From assembly GCA_963828015.1 (NCBI GenBank), contig CAWHCD010000006.1:620001-684000 (forward strand): DNA of 64,000 nucleotides. The letters are read 5' to 3'. A program made the translations under genes and the position numbers. Positions within the stretch are counted from its first letter, which is position 1; each line of letters begins with the position of its first letter. The notes below the pieces were generated by a model. It was not told the DNA's origin, made no database searches, and worked only from the letters and a program-made list of their open reading frames with translations. The stretch comes from CAVPUA01 sp963828015 (lineage in GTDB: Bacteria > Actinomycetota > Actinomycetes > Mycobacteriales > Jatrophihabitantaceae). Positions 33,076 through 41,988 of the stretch are shown one piece after another.

Positions 33076-34596
33076 GTGCGCTCCGCCTTCGAACGGCTGG
33101 ATGCCGAGCTGGCCCGCGCGTGGCTGGCCTCGGCAGCCGATCAGCTCGAGCGACATCGCGGCGCCATCGACGACCTCAACGTCTTCCCGGTGCCCGACGC
33201 CGACACCGGGACGAATCTGGCCACGACGCTGCGCGCGGCGGCTGCGGCAGCGGTCGGGGAGTCGGCGGTCGAGGTGTTCGCGCGGGCGACCAAGGCGGCG
33301 GTACTCAACGCGCGCGGTAACTCCGGGGTGATCGTCTCGCAGTTTCTGCGCGGCTTCGCCGAGCACGTCGGCCCGGGTGACGTAGATGCGGTGCGCGCCT
33401 GCCTCAAGGACGGAGCCGAGCTCGCGACCGCGGCTGTGGCCGAGCCGCGGGCGGGCACCATGCTCACCGTCATGGCCGCGGCGGCGGGTGCGCAGGGGGC
33501 CGACCTGCCCCAACTGAGCGCCGATGCGCTGGCTCGGGCGCAGCAGGCCCTGGCCCAGACCCCGGAGCAGCTGCCGGAACTCGCCCGGGCCGGAGTCGTC
33601 GATGCCGGTGGGCAGGGCGTGGTTGTCATGCTCGAGGCGCTGGCCTGCGCGATCTCCGGCGCCCCGTTCAGCCCGCCGCCCCCGCGGCGCGCGCGGTCAG
33701 CGGCCGCGCTTCGCCTCGTCCGTGAAGGTGGGAGTCCGGAGTTCGCGTTCGAGGTGCAGTACCTGCTCGAGAGTGACGAAGATGCCGTTCCCGCGCTGCA
33801 GGGCGAGCTGAGCCTGCTGGGCGACTCAGTCGTCGTGGTGGGCACGGGCGCGGGCACGCTCAACGTGCATGTGCACGTCAACGATGTGGGGGCCGCGATC
33901 GAGGCCGGTCTGGACCGGGGCCGAGTGCGTCGCCTGTCGGTCATCCATTTCCTCGACGCCGACATCGACGACGGTGCGGTCCTCATCGTCGTCGCGCCGC
34001 CGGATGGACTCGAGGGACTGTTCCAGGCCGAGGGCGTGCTGATCGCCGAGCCCGACCAGATACGGGTCGCGATCGGCTCAGCCCGCCGGGCGGTGGTCCT
34101 GACCAGTACTACGGGCGCCTCGATAGCGGACGCCATCGCCGATGCGCGCGCCTCGGGATGCGAAGTGGCGGTGGTGCCGACCCGCTCGCCGCTTCAGGCG
34201 CTGTCGGCGATCGCCGTGCACGACCGCGACCGGCGCTTCCAGGACGATGTGATCGCGATGGCCGAGGCCGCCGCAGCTACGCACTACGCCGAGGTACGGG
34301 CGGCCGAGAGCGACGCGCTGACGACCATCGGTCCGTGCCGGCGCGGCGACGTACTCGGCTGGATCGACGGCGAGGTCGTCCACATCGGCGCCGAGGTCGG
34401 CGAGGTGGCCGTCGCGGTCACCGATCGGCTGCTCGGGACCGGCGGGGAGCTGATCACCATGCTGCTCGGGGCCGACAGCCCGCCTGAACTCGACCGGACG
34501 TTGGGCGCCCACATCACCGCCCTCGCGCCGTTCACCGAGGTGGCTTCGTATGCGGTGGATCGACACGCCTGCCCGCTGATGATCGGCCTCGAGTAG
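33076..34596 (+). CDS. DAK2 domain / fatty acid kinase A-like protein
   Basis: The protein has 506 aa. The N-terminal DAK2 nucleotide-binding domain shows DDLNVFPVPDADTGTNLATTL near residues 33-53 (split: NVFPVPDADTGTN), NARGNSGVIVSQF near 77, and VDAGGQGVVVMLEAL near 177. The C-terminal part is the FakA-type DegV-partner region. By homology to FakA it would phosphorylate fatty acids held by a FakB (DegV) protein, but no fakB is nearby. GTG 33076 is chosen over GTG 33070 because GAGGAGG (33064-33070) overlaps the latter. The position before recG is conserved in many bacteria. Confidence 0.88.
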   Translation: MRSAFERLDAELARAWLASAADQLERHRGAIDDLNVFPVPDADTGTNLATTLRAAAAAAVGESAVEVFARATKAAVLNARGNSGVIVSQFLRGFAEHVGPGDVDAVRACLKDGAELATAAVAEPRAGTMLTVMAAAAGAQGADLPQLSADALARAQQALAQTPEQLPELARAGVVDAGGQGVVVMLEALACAISGAPFSPPPPRRARSAAALRLVREGGSPEFAFEVQYLLESDEDAVPALQGELSLLGDSVVVVGTGAGTLNVHVHVNDVGAAIEAGLDRGRVRRLSVIHFLDADIDDGAVLIVVAPPDGLEGLFQAEGVLIAEPDQIRVAIGSARRAVVLTSTTGASIADAIADARASGCEVAVVPTRSPLQALSAIAVHDRDRRFQDDVIAMAEAAAATHYAEVRAAESDALTTIGPCRRGDVLGWIDGEVVHIGAEVGEVAVAVTDRLLGTGGELITMLLGADSPPELDRTLGAHITALAPFTEVASYAVDRHACPLMIGLE

Positions 34597-34612
34597 CCGC
34601 CGTCACCACATG

Positions 34613-34668
34613 GCTCCGCCCGCCGTTCCTCAGCGCGTCATGCGGGGCTGAGGAGCGGCGGGCGGAGC
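34613..34668. terminator. 22-bp hairpin between the DAK gene and a convergent lipoprotein gene
   Basis: The arms 34613-34634 and 34647-34668 pair along 22 positions with one G-U pair, around a 12-nt loop. The stem starts GCTCCGCCCG. It lies 16 nt after the DAK stop and 10 nt beyond the stop of the minus-strand gene, placed to stop transcription from both sides. There is no T run. Confidence 0.8.
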
Positions 34669-34677
34669 GGGGTGTCG

Positions 34678-35199
34678 TTACGGGCAGGCGCTGCTGACGG
34701 CCGTCTTGAGGCTGGCGGCCGAGGTGCCGACGGCGACGAGCTGAGTACCCAGGGTCGGCAGAGCGGCGGCGATTCCGTCACTGGACAGGCTGCTCAGCGT
34801 GGTGGAGAGCGCACCGACGGTGGTCTTGAGCACGGCCAGCTGCGGGGCGACCAGGGCCTTCGATGCAGCGGAGAGCTGGGAGATCTGCAAGTTGACCGCC
34901 GACAGAGCAGAGGGCAGCGCAATGACGCCGGCCAGCGTCGGCTGGACGTTGGTCAGGGTGGTCAGCGCCTTCTGCAGGGACTGAAGGTCGGCGCAGGCCG
35001 GGTTCGTCGGCGACGGCGATGCGCTGGCCGATGAACTGGAGGACGAGGAGGACGACCCACCCGAGGAGGAGCAGGCGGCGAAGATCAGTGGCGCGATGGC
35101 GAGCACCACGATCAGGCCGACGTGGCGCATCCAACGTCTAGGGGCGGGAGCGCGGTCGGTGTCTGACCGCATGTGGGCGTTCTCATAGGTGTGATTCAT
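34678..35199 (-). CDS. Putative secreted lipoprotein with poly-Ser linker
   Basis: The protein has 173 aa from ATG 35199 (ATG 35172 and 35130 are alternatives). A twin-Arg-containing basic segment (APAPRRWMRHVG) precedes a hydrophobic helix ending in the lipobox IFAAC, so the mature N-terminal Cys would be lipidated and the protein anchored outside the membrane. A run of about 16 Ser/Gly residues follows, then a 110-residue helical domain rich in Leu, Ala, Ser and Thr with a cysteine at each end (NPACADLQ and the final SACP). No enzymatic motif is seen and no family is recognised. It is divergent from recG. Confidence 0.72.
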   Translation of the reverse strand: MNHTYENAHMRSDTDRAPAPRRWMRHVGLIVVLAIAPLIFAACSSSGGSSSSSSSSSASASPSPTNPACADLQSLQKALTTLTNVQPTLAGVIALPSALSAVNLQISQLSAASKALVAPQLAVLKTTVGALSTTLSSLSSDGIAAALPTLGTQLVAVGTSAASLKTAVSSACP

Positions 35200-35280
35200 G
35201 CGGCACACAGTGCCAGGGCGATTTTCGTCACTCGCGGGACGGCGAGCCAAGTGTGTCGTGCGCCACGGATATCTTGACGT

Positions 35281-37446
35281 GTGGCCAGTTTGCAGACCCC
35301 CCTGGTCGACGTTCTCGGCAGTACCGCGAAGGCCTTCCTGAAGGCGTTCGAGATCGTGACCGTGGGCGACGTGCTGGCCCACTATCCGCGGCGCCTGGCC
35401 GAGCGCGGCGAGCTGACCGATCTGCGCGACCTGGTCGAGGACGAGGACGTCACCGTGCTGGCCGAGGTGCACAGCGCGGCCGTCCTGCGCAACCGCTCCG
35501 GTTCGGGTTATCGCCTCGAGGTGAGTGTCGGCGACGGACAGCGCACCTTGCGCCTGACCTTCTTCGCCAAGCAGGAAGGCAAACTGTCGTGGCGGTTGAA
35601 GGAACTGCGGCCCGGACAACGAGCACTGTTCGCGGGTCGGGTGACGGTGTTCAACCAGGTGCGCCAGCTCACCCATCCCGAATACGTCCTGCTCGGCGAC
35701 GAGGACGCGTCGGATTTCGCGAGCGCGCTGATCCCGGTCTATCCGGCCACCAAGGACCTCCGCAGCTGGACGATCGCCAAGTCGATCAAGATCGTGCTCG
35801 ACACCCTCGATCTCGACGGCGACCCGATACCCGCCGACGTGCGGGCCCGGCACGGGCTCACCGACCTGGGCGCCGCCCTGCGCGCGATCCACCGCCCGGC
35901 GTCATGGGCCGACTGGGGCCGGGCCAAGGAGCGCCTGCGTTTTGACGAGGCCCTCGACGTGCAGGTCGTGTTGGCGCAGCGCCGGGCCGCCGCCGCGGCT
36001 GATCCGGCCGTAGCCCGCCCGGCGAGCGAGAACGGACTGCTGGCCGAGTTCGATCAGCGACTGCCGTTCACGCTCACCGACGGCCAGCTCGCCGTCGGGC
36101 AGACCCTCGCGGCCGAGCTCGCCGGTGAGCACCCGATGCACCGGCTGTTGCAGGGCGAGGTCGGATCGGGCAAGACGATCGTGGCCCTGCGCGCGATGCT
36201 GCAGGTTCTGGATTCCGGCGGCCAGGCCGCACTCCTCGCACCGACCGAGGTTCTGGCCACCCAGCACGCGCGAACGATCGAGGCCCAGCTCGGCGATTTG
36301 GCCCAGGCCGGGCGGTTGGGCGGCAGCGAGCGGGCGACGCGGGTCGCCCTGCTGACCGGATCGCTGCCGGCGGCGGCGCGTAAGGCCGCGCTGCTCGATG
36401 CGGCCAGCGGCGCGGCCGGCATCGTGATCGGCACCCATGCGCTGATCCAGCAGCACGTCCAGTTCGCCGACCTCGGGCTGGTCGTGGTCGACGAACAGCA
36501 CCGCTTCGGGGTCGAGCAACGCGATGCCTTGCGCGCGAAGGCGAATCGTCCGCCGCATCTGCTGGTCATGACGGCCACGCCGATCCCGCGCACAGTCGCG
36601 ATGACCGTGTTCGGGGACCTGGAGACGTCGACGCTGACCGAACTTCCCAAAGGACGTTCGCCGATCTCCACGACCGTCATCCCGACGGCGGAGCGCCCGC
36701 TGTGGCTGGAACGGGCTTGGACCCGAATCTGCGAAGAGGTGGCCGCCGGCCATCAGGCCTACGTCGTCTGTCCGCGCATCGGAGACGGTGGGGCCGAAAC
36801 CGAAGAGCCGGTCGATGACGGTGAACAGCGCCGCCCCCCGGTGGCCGTGCTCGACGCCCTGGCCCAGTTGGTCGACGGCCCGCTCGCCGGGCTGCGGTTG
36901 GCGCCCCTGCACGGACGCTTGGGCCCGGATGAGAAGGACGCCACCATGCGGGCGTTCAGCGAGGGCCGCATCGACGTCCTGGTGGCGACCACGGTGATCG
37001 AGGTCGGCGTCGATGTCCCGAACGCCACCGTCATGGTCGTGCTGGATGCCGACCGGTTCGGGGTCTCCCAACTGCATCAGTTGCGCGGGCGCATCGGCCG
37101 GGGCACCGCCGCCGGCGTATGCCTGCTGGTCAGCGATTCGCCGCCCGGCTCTCCCGCCCGCGAGCGCCTCGACGCCGTGGCCGCCACGACCGATGGCTTC
37201 GAGCTCGCCGAACTGGATCTCGCCCTGCGCCACGAAGGCGATGTGCTCGGCGCCGCGCAATCCGGACGGCGCAGCCAACTCAAGCTGCTGTCCCTGCTGA
37301 GGGACCGTGACGTCATCATGGCCGCCCGGGAGGAGGCGACCGCCTTGATCGCCTCCGACCCGCAGCTGACCGAGCACCCGTTGCTCGCCGCCCGGCTCAA
37401 GCACTTGCTCGAAGGTGAGCGCGCCGACTTCCTGCAGAAGGCATGA
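35281..37446 (+). CDS. recG: ATP-dependent DNA helicase RecG
   Basis: This 721-aa helicase remodels stalled forks and branched DNA. The N-terminal wedge (OB) domain spans about residues 50-150. Walker A is LQGEVGSGKT near residue 289, the DEAH-type box is VVVDEQHRFGVEQR near 402-415, motif III is VMTATPIPRT near 430, and motif VI is QLRGRIGRG near 600-608. The GTG at 35281 stands 5 nt after the -10-like TATCTT with no RBS, so a leaderless message is likely. Its stop overlaps the rsmD ATG (ATGA). Confidence 0.97.
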   Translation: MASLQTPLVDVLGSTAKAFLKAFEIVTVGDVLAHYPRRLAERGELTDLRDLVEDEDVTVLAEVHSAAVLRNRSGSGYRLEVSVGDGQRTLRLTFFAKQEGKLSWRLKELRPGQRALFAGRVTVFNQVRQLTHPEYVLLGDEDASDFASALIPVYPATKDLRSWTIAKSIKIVLDTLDLDGDPIPADVRARHGLTDLGAALRAIHRPASWADWGRAKERLRFDEALDVQVVLAQRRAAAAADPAVARPASENGLLAEFDQRLPFTLTDGQLAVGQTLAAELAGEHPMHRLLQGEVGSGKTIVALRAMLQVLDSGGQAALLAPTEVLATQHARTIEAQLGDLAQAGRLGGSERATRVALLTGSLPAAARKAALLDAASGAAGIVIGTHALIQQHVQFADLGLVVVDEQHRFGVEQRDALRAKANRPPHLLVMTATPIPRTVAMTVFGDLETSTLTELPKGRSPISTTVIPTAERPLWLERAWTRICEEVAAGHQAYVVCPRIGDGGAETEEPVDDGEQRRPPVAVLDALAQLVDGPLAGLRLAPLHGRLGPDEKDATMRAFSEGRIDVLVATTVIEVGVDVPNATVMVVLDADRFGVSQLHQLRGRIGRGTAAGVCLLVSDSPPGSPARERLDAVAATTDGFELAELDLALRHEGDVLGAAQSGRRSQLKLLSLLRDRDVIMAAREEATALIASDPQLTEHPLLAARLKHLLEGERADFLQKA

Positions 37447-37997
37447 CGCGCATCGTTGCCGGCCAGGCCCGGGGCCGCCGCCTGGCTGTACCGCCGCAGG
37501 GCACCCGGCCGACGGCCGACCGCGCCCGGGAGGGGCTGTTCAACACCCTGGCCAGCTTGATGGACTTCACCGACGCACACGTTCTCGACCTCTATGCCGG
37601 CTCCGGAGCGGTCGGTCTCGAGGCGCTCTCGCGGGGAGCCGCTTCGGCGGTCTTCGTCGAGTCCCAACCGGCCGCGCAGGCGGTGTTGCAGGCCAACATC
37701 ACCCAGGTCGGACTGGGTGAGGCCCAGATCGTGCGGAGCGCGGTGGACGCCTACCTGCGCGCCGCGTCGAGCGGCCCGTTCGACCTGATCTTCGCCGATC
37801 CGCCCTATGCCTTGGGTGAGATCGAGCTCCGGGCCGTGCTCGAAAAGCTCAAAGGCGATGAGTGGAGCCGGCCGGGCACGGTGATCGTGGTCGAACGCTC
37901 CGCCCGCGGCGAGGCACCCGTGTGGCCAGATCCATTAGAGACGGTCAAGCAGAAGCGCTATGGCGAGGCCGTATTTTGGTACGGTCGCCGACGATGA
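37443..37997 (+). CDS. rsmD: 16S rRNA (guanine(966)-N2)-methyltransferase
   Basis: This 184-aa SAM-dependent enzyme carries the start RIVAGQARGRRLAVP, the SAM-binding motif VLDLYAGSGAVGLEALSRGA near residues 46-65 (core LYAGSGAVGLE), and the catalytic FADPPYALG near 118-126. It overlaps recG upstream and coaD downstream by 4 nt each, so the three are co-translated. The order rsmD-coaD is widely conserved. Confidence 0.95.
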   Translation: MTRIVAGQARGRRLAVPPQGTRPTADRAREGLFNTLASLMDFTDAHVLDLYAGSGAVGLEALSRGAASAVFVESQPAAQAVLQANITQVGLGEAQIVRSAVDAYLRAASSGPFDLIFADPPYALGEIELRAVLEKLKGDEWSRPGTVIVVERSARGEAPVWPDPLETVKQKRYGEAVFWYGRRR

Positions 37998-38494
37998 GCA
38001 CATCCAGCACGACCATCCGGCGCGCCGTCTGCCCGGGGTCCTTCGACCCGGTCACGAACGGCCATCTCGACATCATCGGGCGCTGCGCCGAGCTCTACGA
38101 CGAGCTCGTCGTGGCCGTGTTCGTCAACCAGTCCAAGTCGAGTCTGTTCACCGTGGACGAGCGGCGCGAGATGCTCGTCGAGGCTACCGAGCCCTGGCCG
38201 AATGTCCGTATCGACGTTTTCCAGGGATTGGTCGTGGACTATTGCCGGGCTCAGTCGATCCCGGTGATCGTCAAGGGCTTGCGTGCGGTCAGCGACTTCG
38301 ACTACGAGTTGCAGATGGCGCAGATGAACCGGGGCTTGGCCGGCATCGACACATTGTTCATGCCCACGAATCCGGAGTACAGCTTCCTCGCCTCCAGCCT
38401 GGTGAAAGAGATCGCACGGTGGCACGGCGACGTGAGTCAACTGGTACCCCCCCTGGTCTGCAAGCGACTGGCTGAACGGAACCCGGGCGCATGA
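37994..38494 (+). CDS. coaD: Phosphopantetheine adenylyltransferase
   Basis: This 166-aa enzyme performs the penultimate step of coenzyme A synthesis. The nucleotidyltransferase motif AVCPGSFDPVTNGHLDII lies at residues 12-29 (the TNGH is the HxGH-type site). The second motif NPEYSFLASSLVKEIA near residues 130-145 holds the ISSTxxR-type region. Length is normal. It overlaps both neighbours by ATGA. Confidence 0.96.
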   Translation: MSTSSTTIRRAVCPGSFDPVTNGHLDIIGRCAELYDELVVAVFVNQSKSSLFTVDERREMLVEATEPWPNVRIDVFQGLVVDYCRAQSIPVIVKGLRAVSDFDYELQMAQMNRGLAGIDTLFMPTNPEYSFLASSLVKEIARWHGDVSQLVPPLVCKRLAERNPGA

Positions 38495-39102
38495 CCGACG
38501 CTGAGTTGCACCGCGTCGACCAGATCCTCACCGAGCTCATCGATACGGTCGAAACGGCCCGAGCGGTGCCGATGTCCACTTCGTGCGTGGTTCCTCGCGA
38601 GCGGATGCTGGACCTCTTCGATGATCTTCGGGATGTGCTCCCGCCGGAGATGCTCGCGGCGCGCAAGGTCATCGCCGAACGCGACGATGTCGTCGCCGAG
38701 GCGCAGCGACAGGCGGCCGACCTGCGCGAACGGGCCGAGGCGCACGCCCGCGAGGTGATCGCGGCCGCCGAGGTCCATGCGCGCGAACTGATCGAGGCCG
38801 GCCAGCACGAACACATGCGGCTGGTCTCAGCCACCGGCGTGCACCAGGCCGCCGCGGACGCCGCCGCCCATCTGCGCGCGGAGACTGATCAGTACAGCGA
38901 GCTGACTCGCGGCAAGGCCGATATCCACGCCGCGAAGGTGCTCGGCGAGGCCCACCGTCAGGCGGAACGACTTCGCGCGGAGTCCGAGGCGTACGTGCAG
39001 CGCAGCCTCAGCGATCTGCTCGAGGTGCTGCAGAAGGCCAGCCGCACCACCGAGAAGGGCTTGGCCCGCCTGAGCGGCCCGGCGCAACCACCCGCCGAGT
39101 AG
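38491..39102 (+). CDS. sepIVA: DivIVA-like septation protein (SepIVA-type)
   Basis: The protein has 203 aa. A short N-terminal DivIVA-like segment (VDQILTELIDTVETARAVP) contains PMSTSCVVPRERMLDLFDDL, seen here as SCVVPRERML near residues 31-40. A long, heptad-rich helix with repeated ARE/AEA blocks follows from about residue 60 to 190. Sequence layout and position between coaD and DUF177 match Rv2927c of M. tuberculosis, the septation regulator SepIVA. I infer a role in septum placement or polar membrane organisation. The ATG overlaps the coaD stop. Confidence 0.8.
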   Translation: MTDAELHRVDQILTELIDTVETARAVPMSTSCVVPRERMLDLFDDLRDVLPPEMLAARKVIAERDDVVAEAQRQAADLRERAEAHAREVIAAAEVHARELIEAGQHEHMRLVSATGVHQAAADAAAHLRAETDQYSELTRGKADIHAAKVLGEAHRQAERLRAESEAYVQRSLSDLLEVLQKASRTTEKGLARLSGPAQPPAE

Positions 39103-39189
39103 CTCTTCGCCCGAATGGGTGGATTACGGCTGGCGCCGACGCTTACGTTAAGCTTGTCGATGGCCTCATCCAGACAGGCCGGACCTTGT

Positions 39190-39798
39190 ATGAGTGAGAA
39201 CACGACATCGAACAAGCGCCGTAAGAGCGCCAGCCGTCCTGACCCCAGGAATCCGCTGGTACTCGACACTCGCGACCTCGGCCGCGAGCCGGGCGCGATG
39301 CGCGAGCTCGAGCGTCGCTTTCCCGCCCCGGCAAGGATCGGCCTGGACATCGTGTGGGTACCCCAGGGTGCTCCGCTCGTTCTCGATCTGCGGATGGAGT
39401 CGGTAACCGAAGGTGTGCTAGTGACCGGCACGGTTACCGCTCCGCTCACAGGGGAGTGCGGTCGGTGCCTCGAGGAACTCGCGACCGATGTGACTGCTGA
39501 GTTCTGTGAGCTCTACGCCTATCCGCAGAGCGCCACGGACACGACCGCAGATCCGGACGAGGTCCATCGCATCGAGGACGAGTTCATCGACCTGGGTGCG
39601 TTGGTGCGTGACTCGGTGGTCCTGGGCCTGCCCAGTACGCCGTTGTGCCAACCCGACTGTGCCGGGCTGTGCCCCGACTGCGGGCTACGGCTCGACGACC
39701 TGCCGAGTGGCCACGCACACGAGACGATCGACCCGCGCTGGGCGGCTCTGGCTGCCCTGCAGCTGCGATCGTCGGCCGACCCGAGTTCCACCGAGTAG
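39190..39798 (+). CDS. DUF177 (YceD) family protein
   Basis: The protein has 202 aa from ATG 39190. The DUF177 core includes LTGECGRCLEEL near residue 80 and the C-terminal CQPDCAGLCPDCG near 154-166, with paired cysteines that probably bind zinc. DUF177 proteins sit upstream of rpmF and are needed for proper 23S rRNA accumulation in some bacteria. A -10-like TAAGCT (39149-39154) lies 5 nt before ATG 39160, so a leaderless start there (ten residues longer) is a real alternative. rpmF follows after 10 nt. Confidence 0.9.
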   Translation: MSENTTSNKRRKSASRPDPRNPLVLDTRDLGREPGAMRELERRFPAPARIGLDIVWVPQGAPLVLDLRMESVTEGVLVTGTVTAPLTGECGRCLEELATDVTAEFCELYAYPQSATDTTADPDEVHRIEDEFIDLGALVRDSVVLGLPSTPLCQPDCAGLCPDCGLRLDDLPSGHAHETIDPRWAALAALQLRSSADPSSTE

Positions 39799-39808
39799 AG
39801 GAGTAACC

Positions 39809-39988
39809 GTGGCCGTTCCGAAGCGGAAGATGTCGCGCAGCAACACGCGAGCGCGGCGTTCGCAGTGGAAGACGACTGCCCCGACGCTGGTCACCTGCCC
39901 CAACCGCGCCTGCGGTGAGGTCAAGCTGCCGCACACCGCCTGCGCCAACTGCGGCCAGTACGACGGCAAGCAGGTTCTGGCAGTCTGA
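39809..39988 (+). CDS. rpmF: 50S ribosomal protein L32
   Basis: This 59-aa ribosomal protein starts with GTG 39809 behind GAGGAG and reads MAVPKRKMSRSNTRARRSQW. The zinc finger is present: CPN-RAC near residues 30-35 and CANC near 45-48. It is part of the DUF177-rpmF-rnc run; rnc starts 7 nt after its stop. Confidence 0.96.
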   Translation: MAVPKRKMSRSNTRARRSQWKTTAPTLVTCPNRACGEVKLPHTACANCGQYDGKQVLAV

Positions 39989-39995
39989 CGGCCTG

Positions 39996-40727
39996 ATGAG
40001 CCTGTTGGACACCGCCGACCCTGCCGGGCTGACGTCCGCGCTCGGAGTCGAACTGGACCCCGAGCTGCTCGAGCGCGCCCTGACGCACCGTTCCTACGCC
40101 TATGAACACGGCGGACTGCCCAACAACGAGCGCCTGGAGTTTCTGGGCGACTCCGTCCTTGGGGTGGTGATCACCGAAACTCTGTACCGGCGTCATCCCG
40201 ACCTGGCTGAGGGCAAGTTGGCCAAGCTGCGGGCATCGGCGGTGAACATGCGCGCCCTGGCCGATGTGGGGCGCACGATCGGACCCAACGGCCTCGGTGA
40301 GTACCTGCGCCTGGGGCGCGGCGAGGAAGTCACCGGCGGACGCGACAAGGCCAGCATCCTGGCCGACGCCGTCGAGGCTCTTCTCGGCGCGATCTACCTG
40401 CAGCACGGTCTCGAGGGCGCGGCCCGGATCATCCACGACCTATTCGACGAACTGCTCGATGATGTCGCCAACAGCGGCGCCGGCCTGGACTGGAAGACGA
40501 GTCTGCAGGAGCTGACCGCCGAGACCGCCCTGGGCGTGCCCGACTACGACATCACCTCGGTCGGTCCCGATCACGCCAAGACCTTCACTGCTCGGGCGGT
40601 GGTCGCGGGGGAGTCGTTCGACGCCTGCGAGGGCCGCAACAAGAAAGAGGCCGAGCAAGCGGCGGCCGAGGCGGCCTGGCGCACGCTGTCGACCCGCTTG
40701 GGGCGTCCCGGCGCGCAGCCGGACTGA
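39996..40727 (+). CDS. rnc: Ribonuclease III
   Basis: This 243-aa double-strand-specific endonuclease processes rRNA and structured mRNAs. The catalytic signature NERLEFLGDSVLG lies near residues 42-54, and the second acidic site ILADAVEALLGAIYL near 121-135. The dsRNA-binding domain occupies about residues 160-232 (SLQELTAE, then GRNKKEAEQAAAEAAW). ATG 39996 follows the rpmF stop closely. mutM starts 11 nt downstream. Confidence 0.96.
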   Translation: MSLLDTADPAGLTSALGVELDPELLERALTHRSYAYEHGGLPNNERLEFLGDSVLGVVITETLYRRHPDLAEGKLAKLRASAVNMRALADVGRTIGPNGLGEYLRLGRGEEVTGGRDKASILADAVEALLGAIYLQHGLEGAARIIHDLFDELLDDVANSGAGLDWKTSLQELTAETALGVPDYDITSVGPDHAKTFTARAVVAGESFDACEGRNKKEAEQAAAEAAWRTLSTRLGRPGAQPD

Positions 40728-40738
40728 CCGGGCGGCAC

Positions 40739-41614
40739 ATGCCTGAACTGCCCGAAGTCGAGACCGTTCGCGACGGGCTCGCTCGGTTCGTGATCGACCG
40801 TGAGATTGCGGCCGTGCAGGTGCGCCATCCCCGAGCCACTCGGCGCCACCTGGGCGGTCCCGACGACTTCGGCGCCGGCCTGGTCGGACACCGATTCCTG
40901 GCCGCTCGGCGGCGCGGCAAGTATCTGTGGCTGCCGTTGGACCATGAGCAGGCCGGCTCCCGCGCGCTGATCGCCCATCTCGGGATGAGCGGTCAGTTAC
41001 TGGTGCAACCGGCCCAGGCGCCCGCCGAGGCGCACCTGCACGTGCTTATCGATTTTCGCGACGGCGGACCGCAGCTGCGTTTCGTCGATCAGCGCACCTT
41101 CGGTGGGCTCCTCCTCGACGAACTCACCGACTGCGCGGACGGTCCGGACACCGTCCCGGCCCAGGTGCGCCACATCGCGCGGGATCCGCTCGATCCGCGC
41201 TTTGCCGACGAGGCCTTCGTGACCCGCCTGAGGGCCAGGCACACCGAACTCAAGCGGGCGATCCTCGATCAGTCGCTGATCTCCGGTATCGGCAACATCT
41301 ACGCCGACGAGTCGCTATGGCGGGCCAAGCTGCACGGTCGCCGGGCCACCGACGGCCTCTCACGCCCAGCCGTCCGGGCCCTGCTGGCCCAGGTACGGGC
41401 GGTATTGGGCGAGGCCGTCCACCAAGGGGGCACGTCCTTCGATGCCCTTTACGTCAACGTCAACGGCCAAAGCGGCTACTTCGCGCGTGACCTCGCGGTC
41501 TATGGACGCGAGGGCCGACCTTGCCCTCGTTGTGGCACGGCGATCGTGCGGGAATCGTTCATGAACCGCTCCAGTTTCTCGTGCCCGCGCTGCCAGCGGG
41601 CCCCCCGCCTGTAG
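40739..41614 (+). CDS. mutM: Formamidopyrimidine-DNA glycosylase
   Basis: This 291-aa repair enzyme excises 8-oxoguanine and ring-opened purines. It begins PELPEVETVRDGL, where Pro is the catalytic nucleophile after Met removal, with Glu next to it. The beta-hairpin Lys lies in RRRGKYLWLPLD near residue 61. The H2TH segment reads LISGIGNIYADESLWRA near 180. The C-terminal zinc finger has CPRC and CPRC pairs near residues 262 and 283. It completes the oxidative-damage theme with mutT1. Confidence 0.96.
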   Translation: MPELPEVETVRDGLARFVIDREIAAVQVRHPRATRRHLGGPDDFGAGLVGHRFLAARRRGKYLWLPLDHEQAGSRALIAHLGMSGQLLVQPAQAPAEAHLHVLIDFRDGGPQLRFVDQRTFGGLLLDELTDCADGPDTVPAQVRHIARDPLDPRFADEAFVTRLRARHTELKRAILDQSLISGIGNIYADESLWRAKLHGRRATDGLSRPAVRALLAQVRAVLGEAVHQGGTSFDALYVNVNGQSGYFARDLAVYGREGRPCPRCGTAIVRESFMNRSSFSCPRCQRAPRL

Positions 41615-41623
41615 CGCGTCGTG

Positions 41624-41652
41624 TTGACGCACTGTTACCGCAGTGAGACCAT
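41624..41652 (+). promoter_or_regulatory. Predicted promoter before the 63-aa gene and smc
   Basis: TTGACG (41624-41629), a 17-nt spacer and GACCAT (41647-41652) lie 10 nt after the mutM stop. The -35 is strong and the -10 partial. CACTG-N6-CAGTG is a small palindrome within the spacer. Confidence 0.4.
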
Positions 41653-41749
41653 GGGATGACTTGACCAAGGCGTTGTCTGGATGTAGCAGCGGGCCGCCTT
41701 AGCGTTCCAGTCACGATGAACATTCCAGAAACGTCGGAAAGGTCGCCAC

Positions 41750-41941
41750 ATGGCACGCGCCCTGCTGGGTTACGTAGGCAGCAGTTCAGAGCAGGTTCTC
41801 AGCTTCGAAGTAACGCGGTTGCGCCGTCGGGTGGCCGAGCTCGAGGCCGAGCTGGCCGAGGTTCACGCCGAGCAGCGGGTCGCAATCGACCTCGAGCTGC
41901 ATCAGCTCGCGCACCCGAACGACCAGCACGCTCTCGCCTGA
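41750..41941 (+). CDS. Small coiled-coil hypothetical protein between mutM and smc
   Basis: This 63-aa protein has a short N-terminal part (MARALLGYVGSSSEQVLSFE) and then one charged heptad helix (VTRLRRRVAELEAELAEVHAE). The end is polar with HQLAHPNDQHALA. There is no TM or signal segment. Codon use fits the neighbours. The start codon ATG 41750 lacks a strong RBS (GGAAAGG at 41738-41744 is a fair match). I recall short proteins in this position in other actinobacteria, but no function is known. Confidence 0.65.
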   Translation: MARALLGYVGSSSEQVLSFEVTRLRRRVAELEAELAEVHAEQRVAIDLELHQLAHPNDQHALA

Positions 41942-41988
41942 TCCGCGCGCTGACCGTCATCGGACGCGCAACGCGCTAGATTCTTCCG

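Noticed and set aside
34990..35070. Low-complexity Ser repeat as a mobile or phase-variable tract
   Set aside because: The codons are mixed AGC/TCG/TCC/TCA, not a pure nucleotide repeat, so slippage is unlikely; it is a lipoprotein linker.
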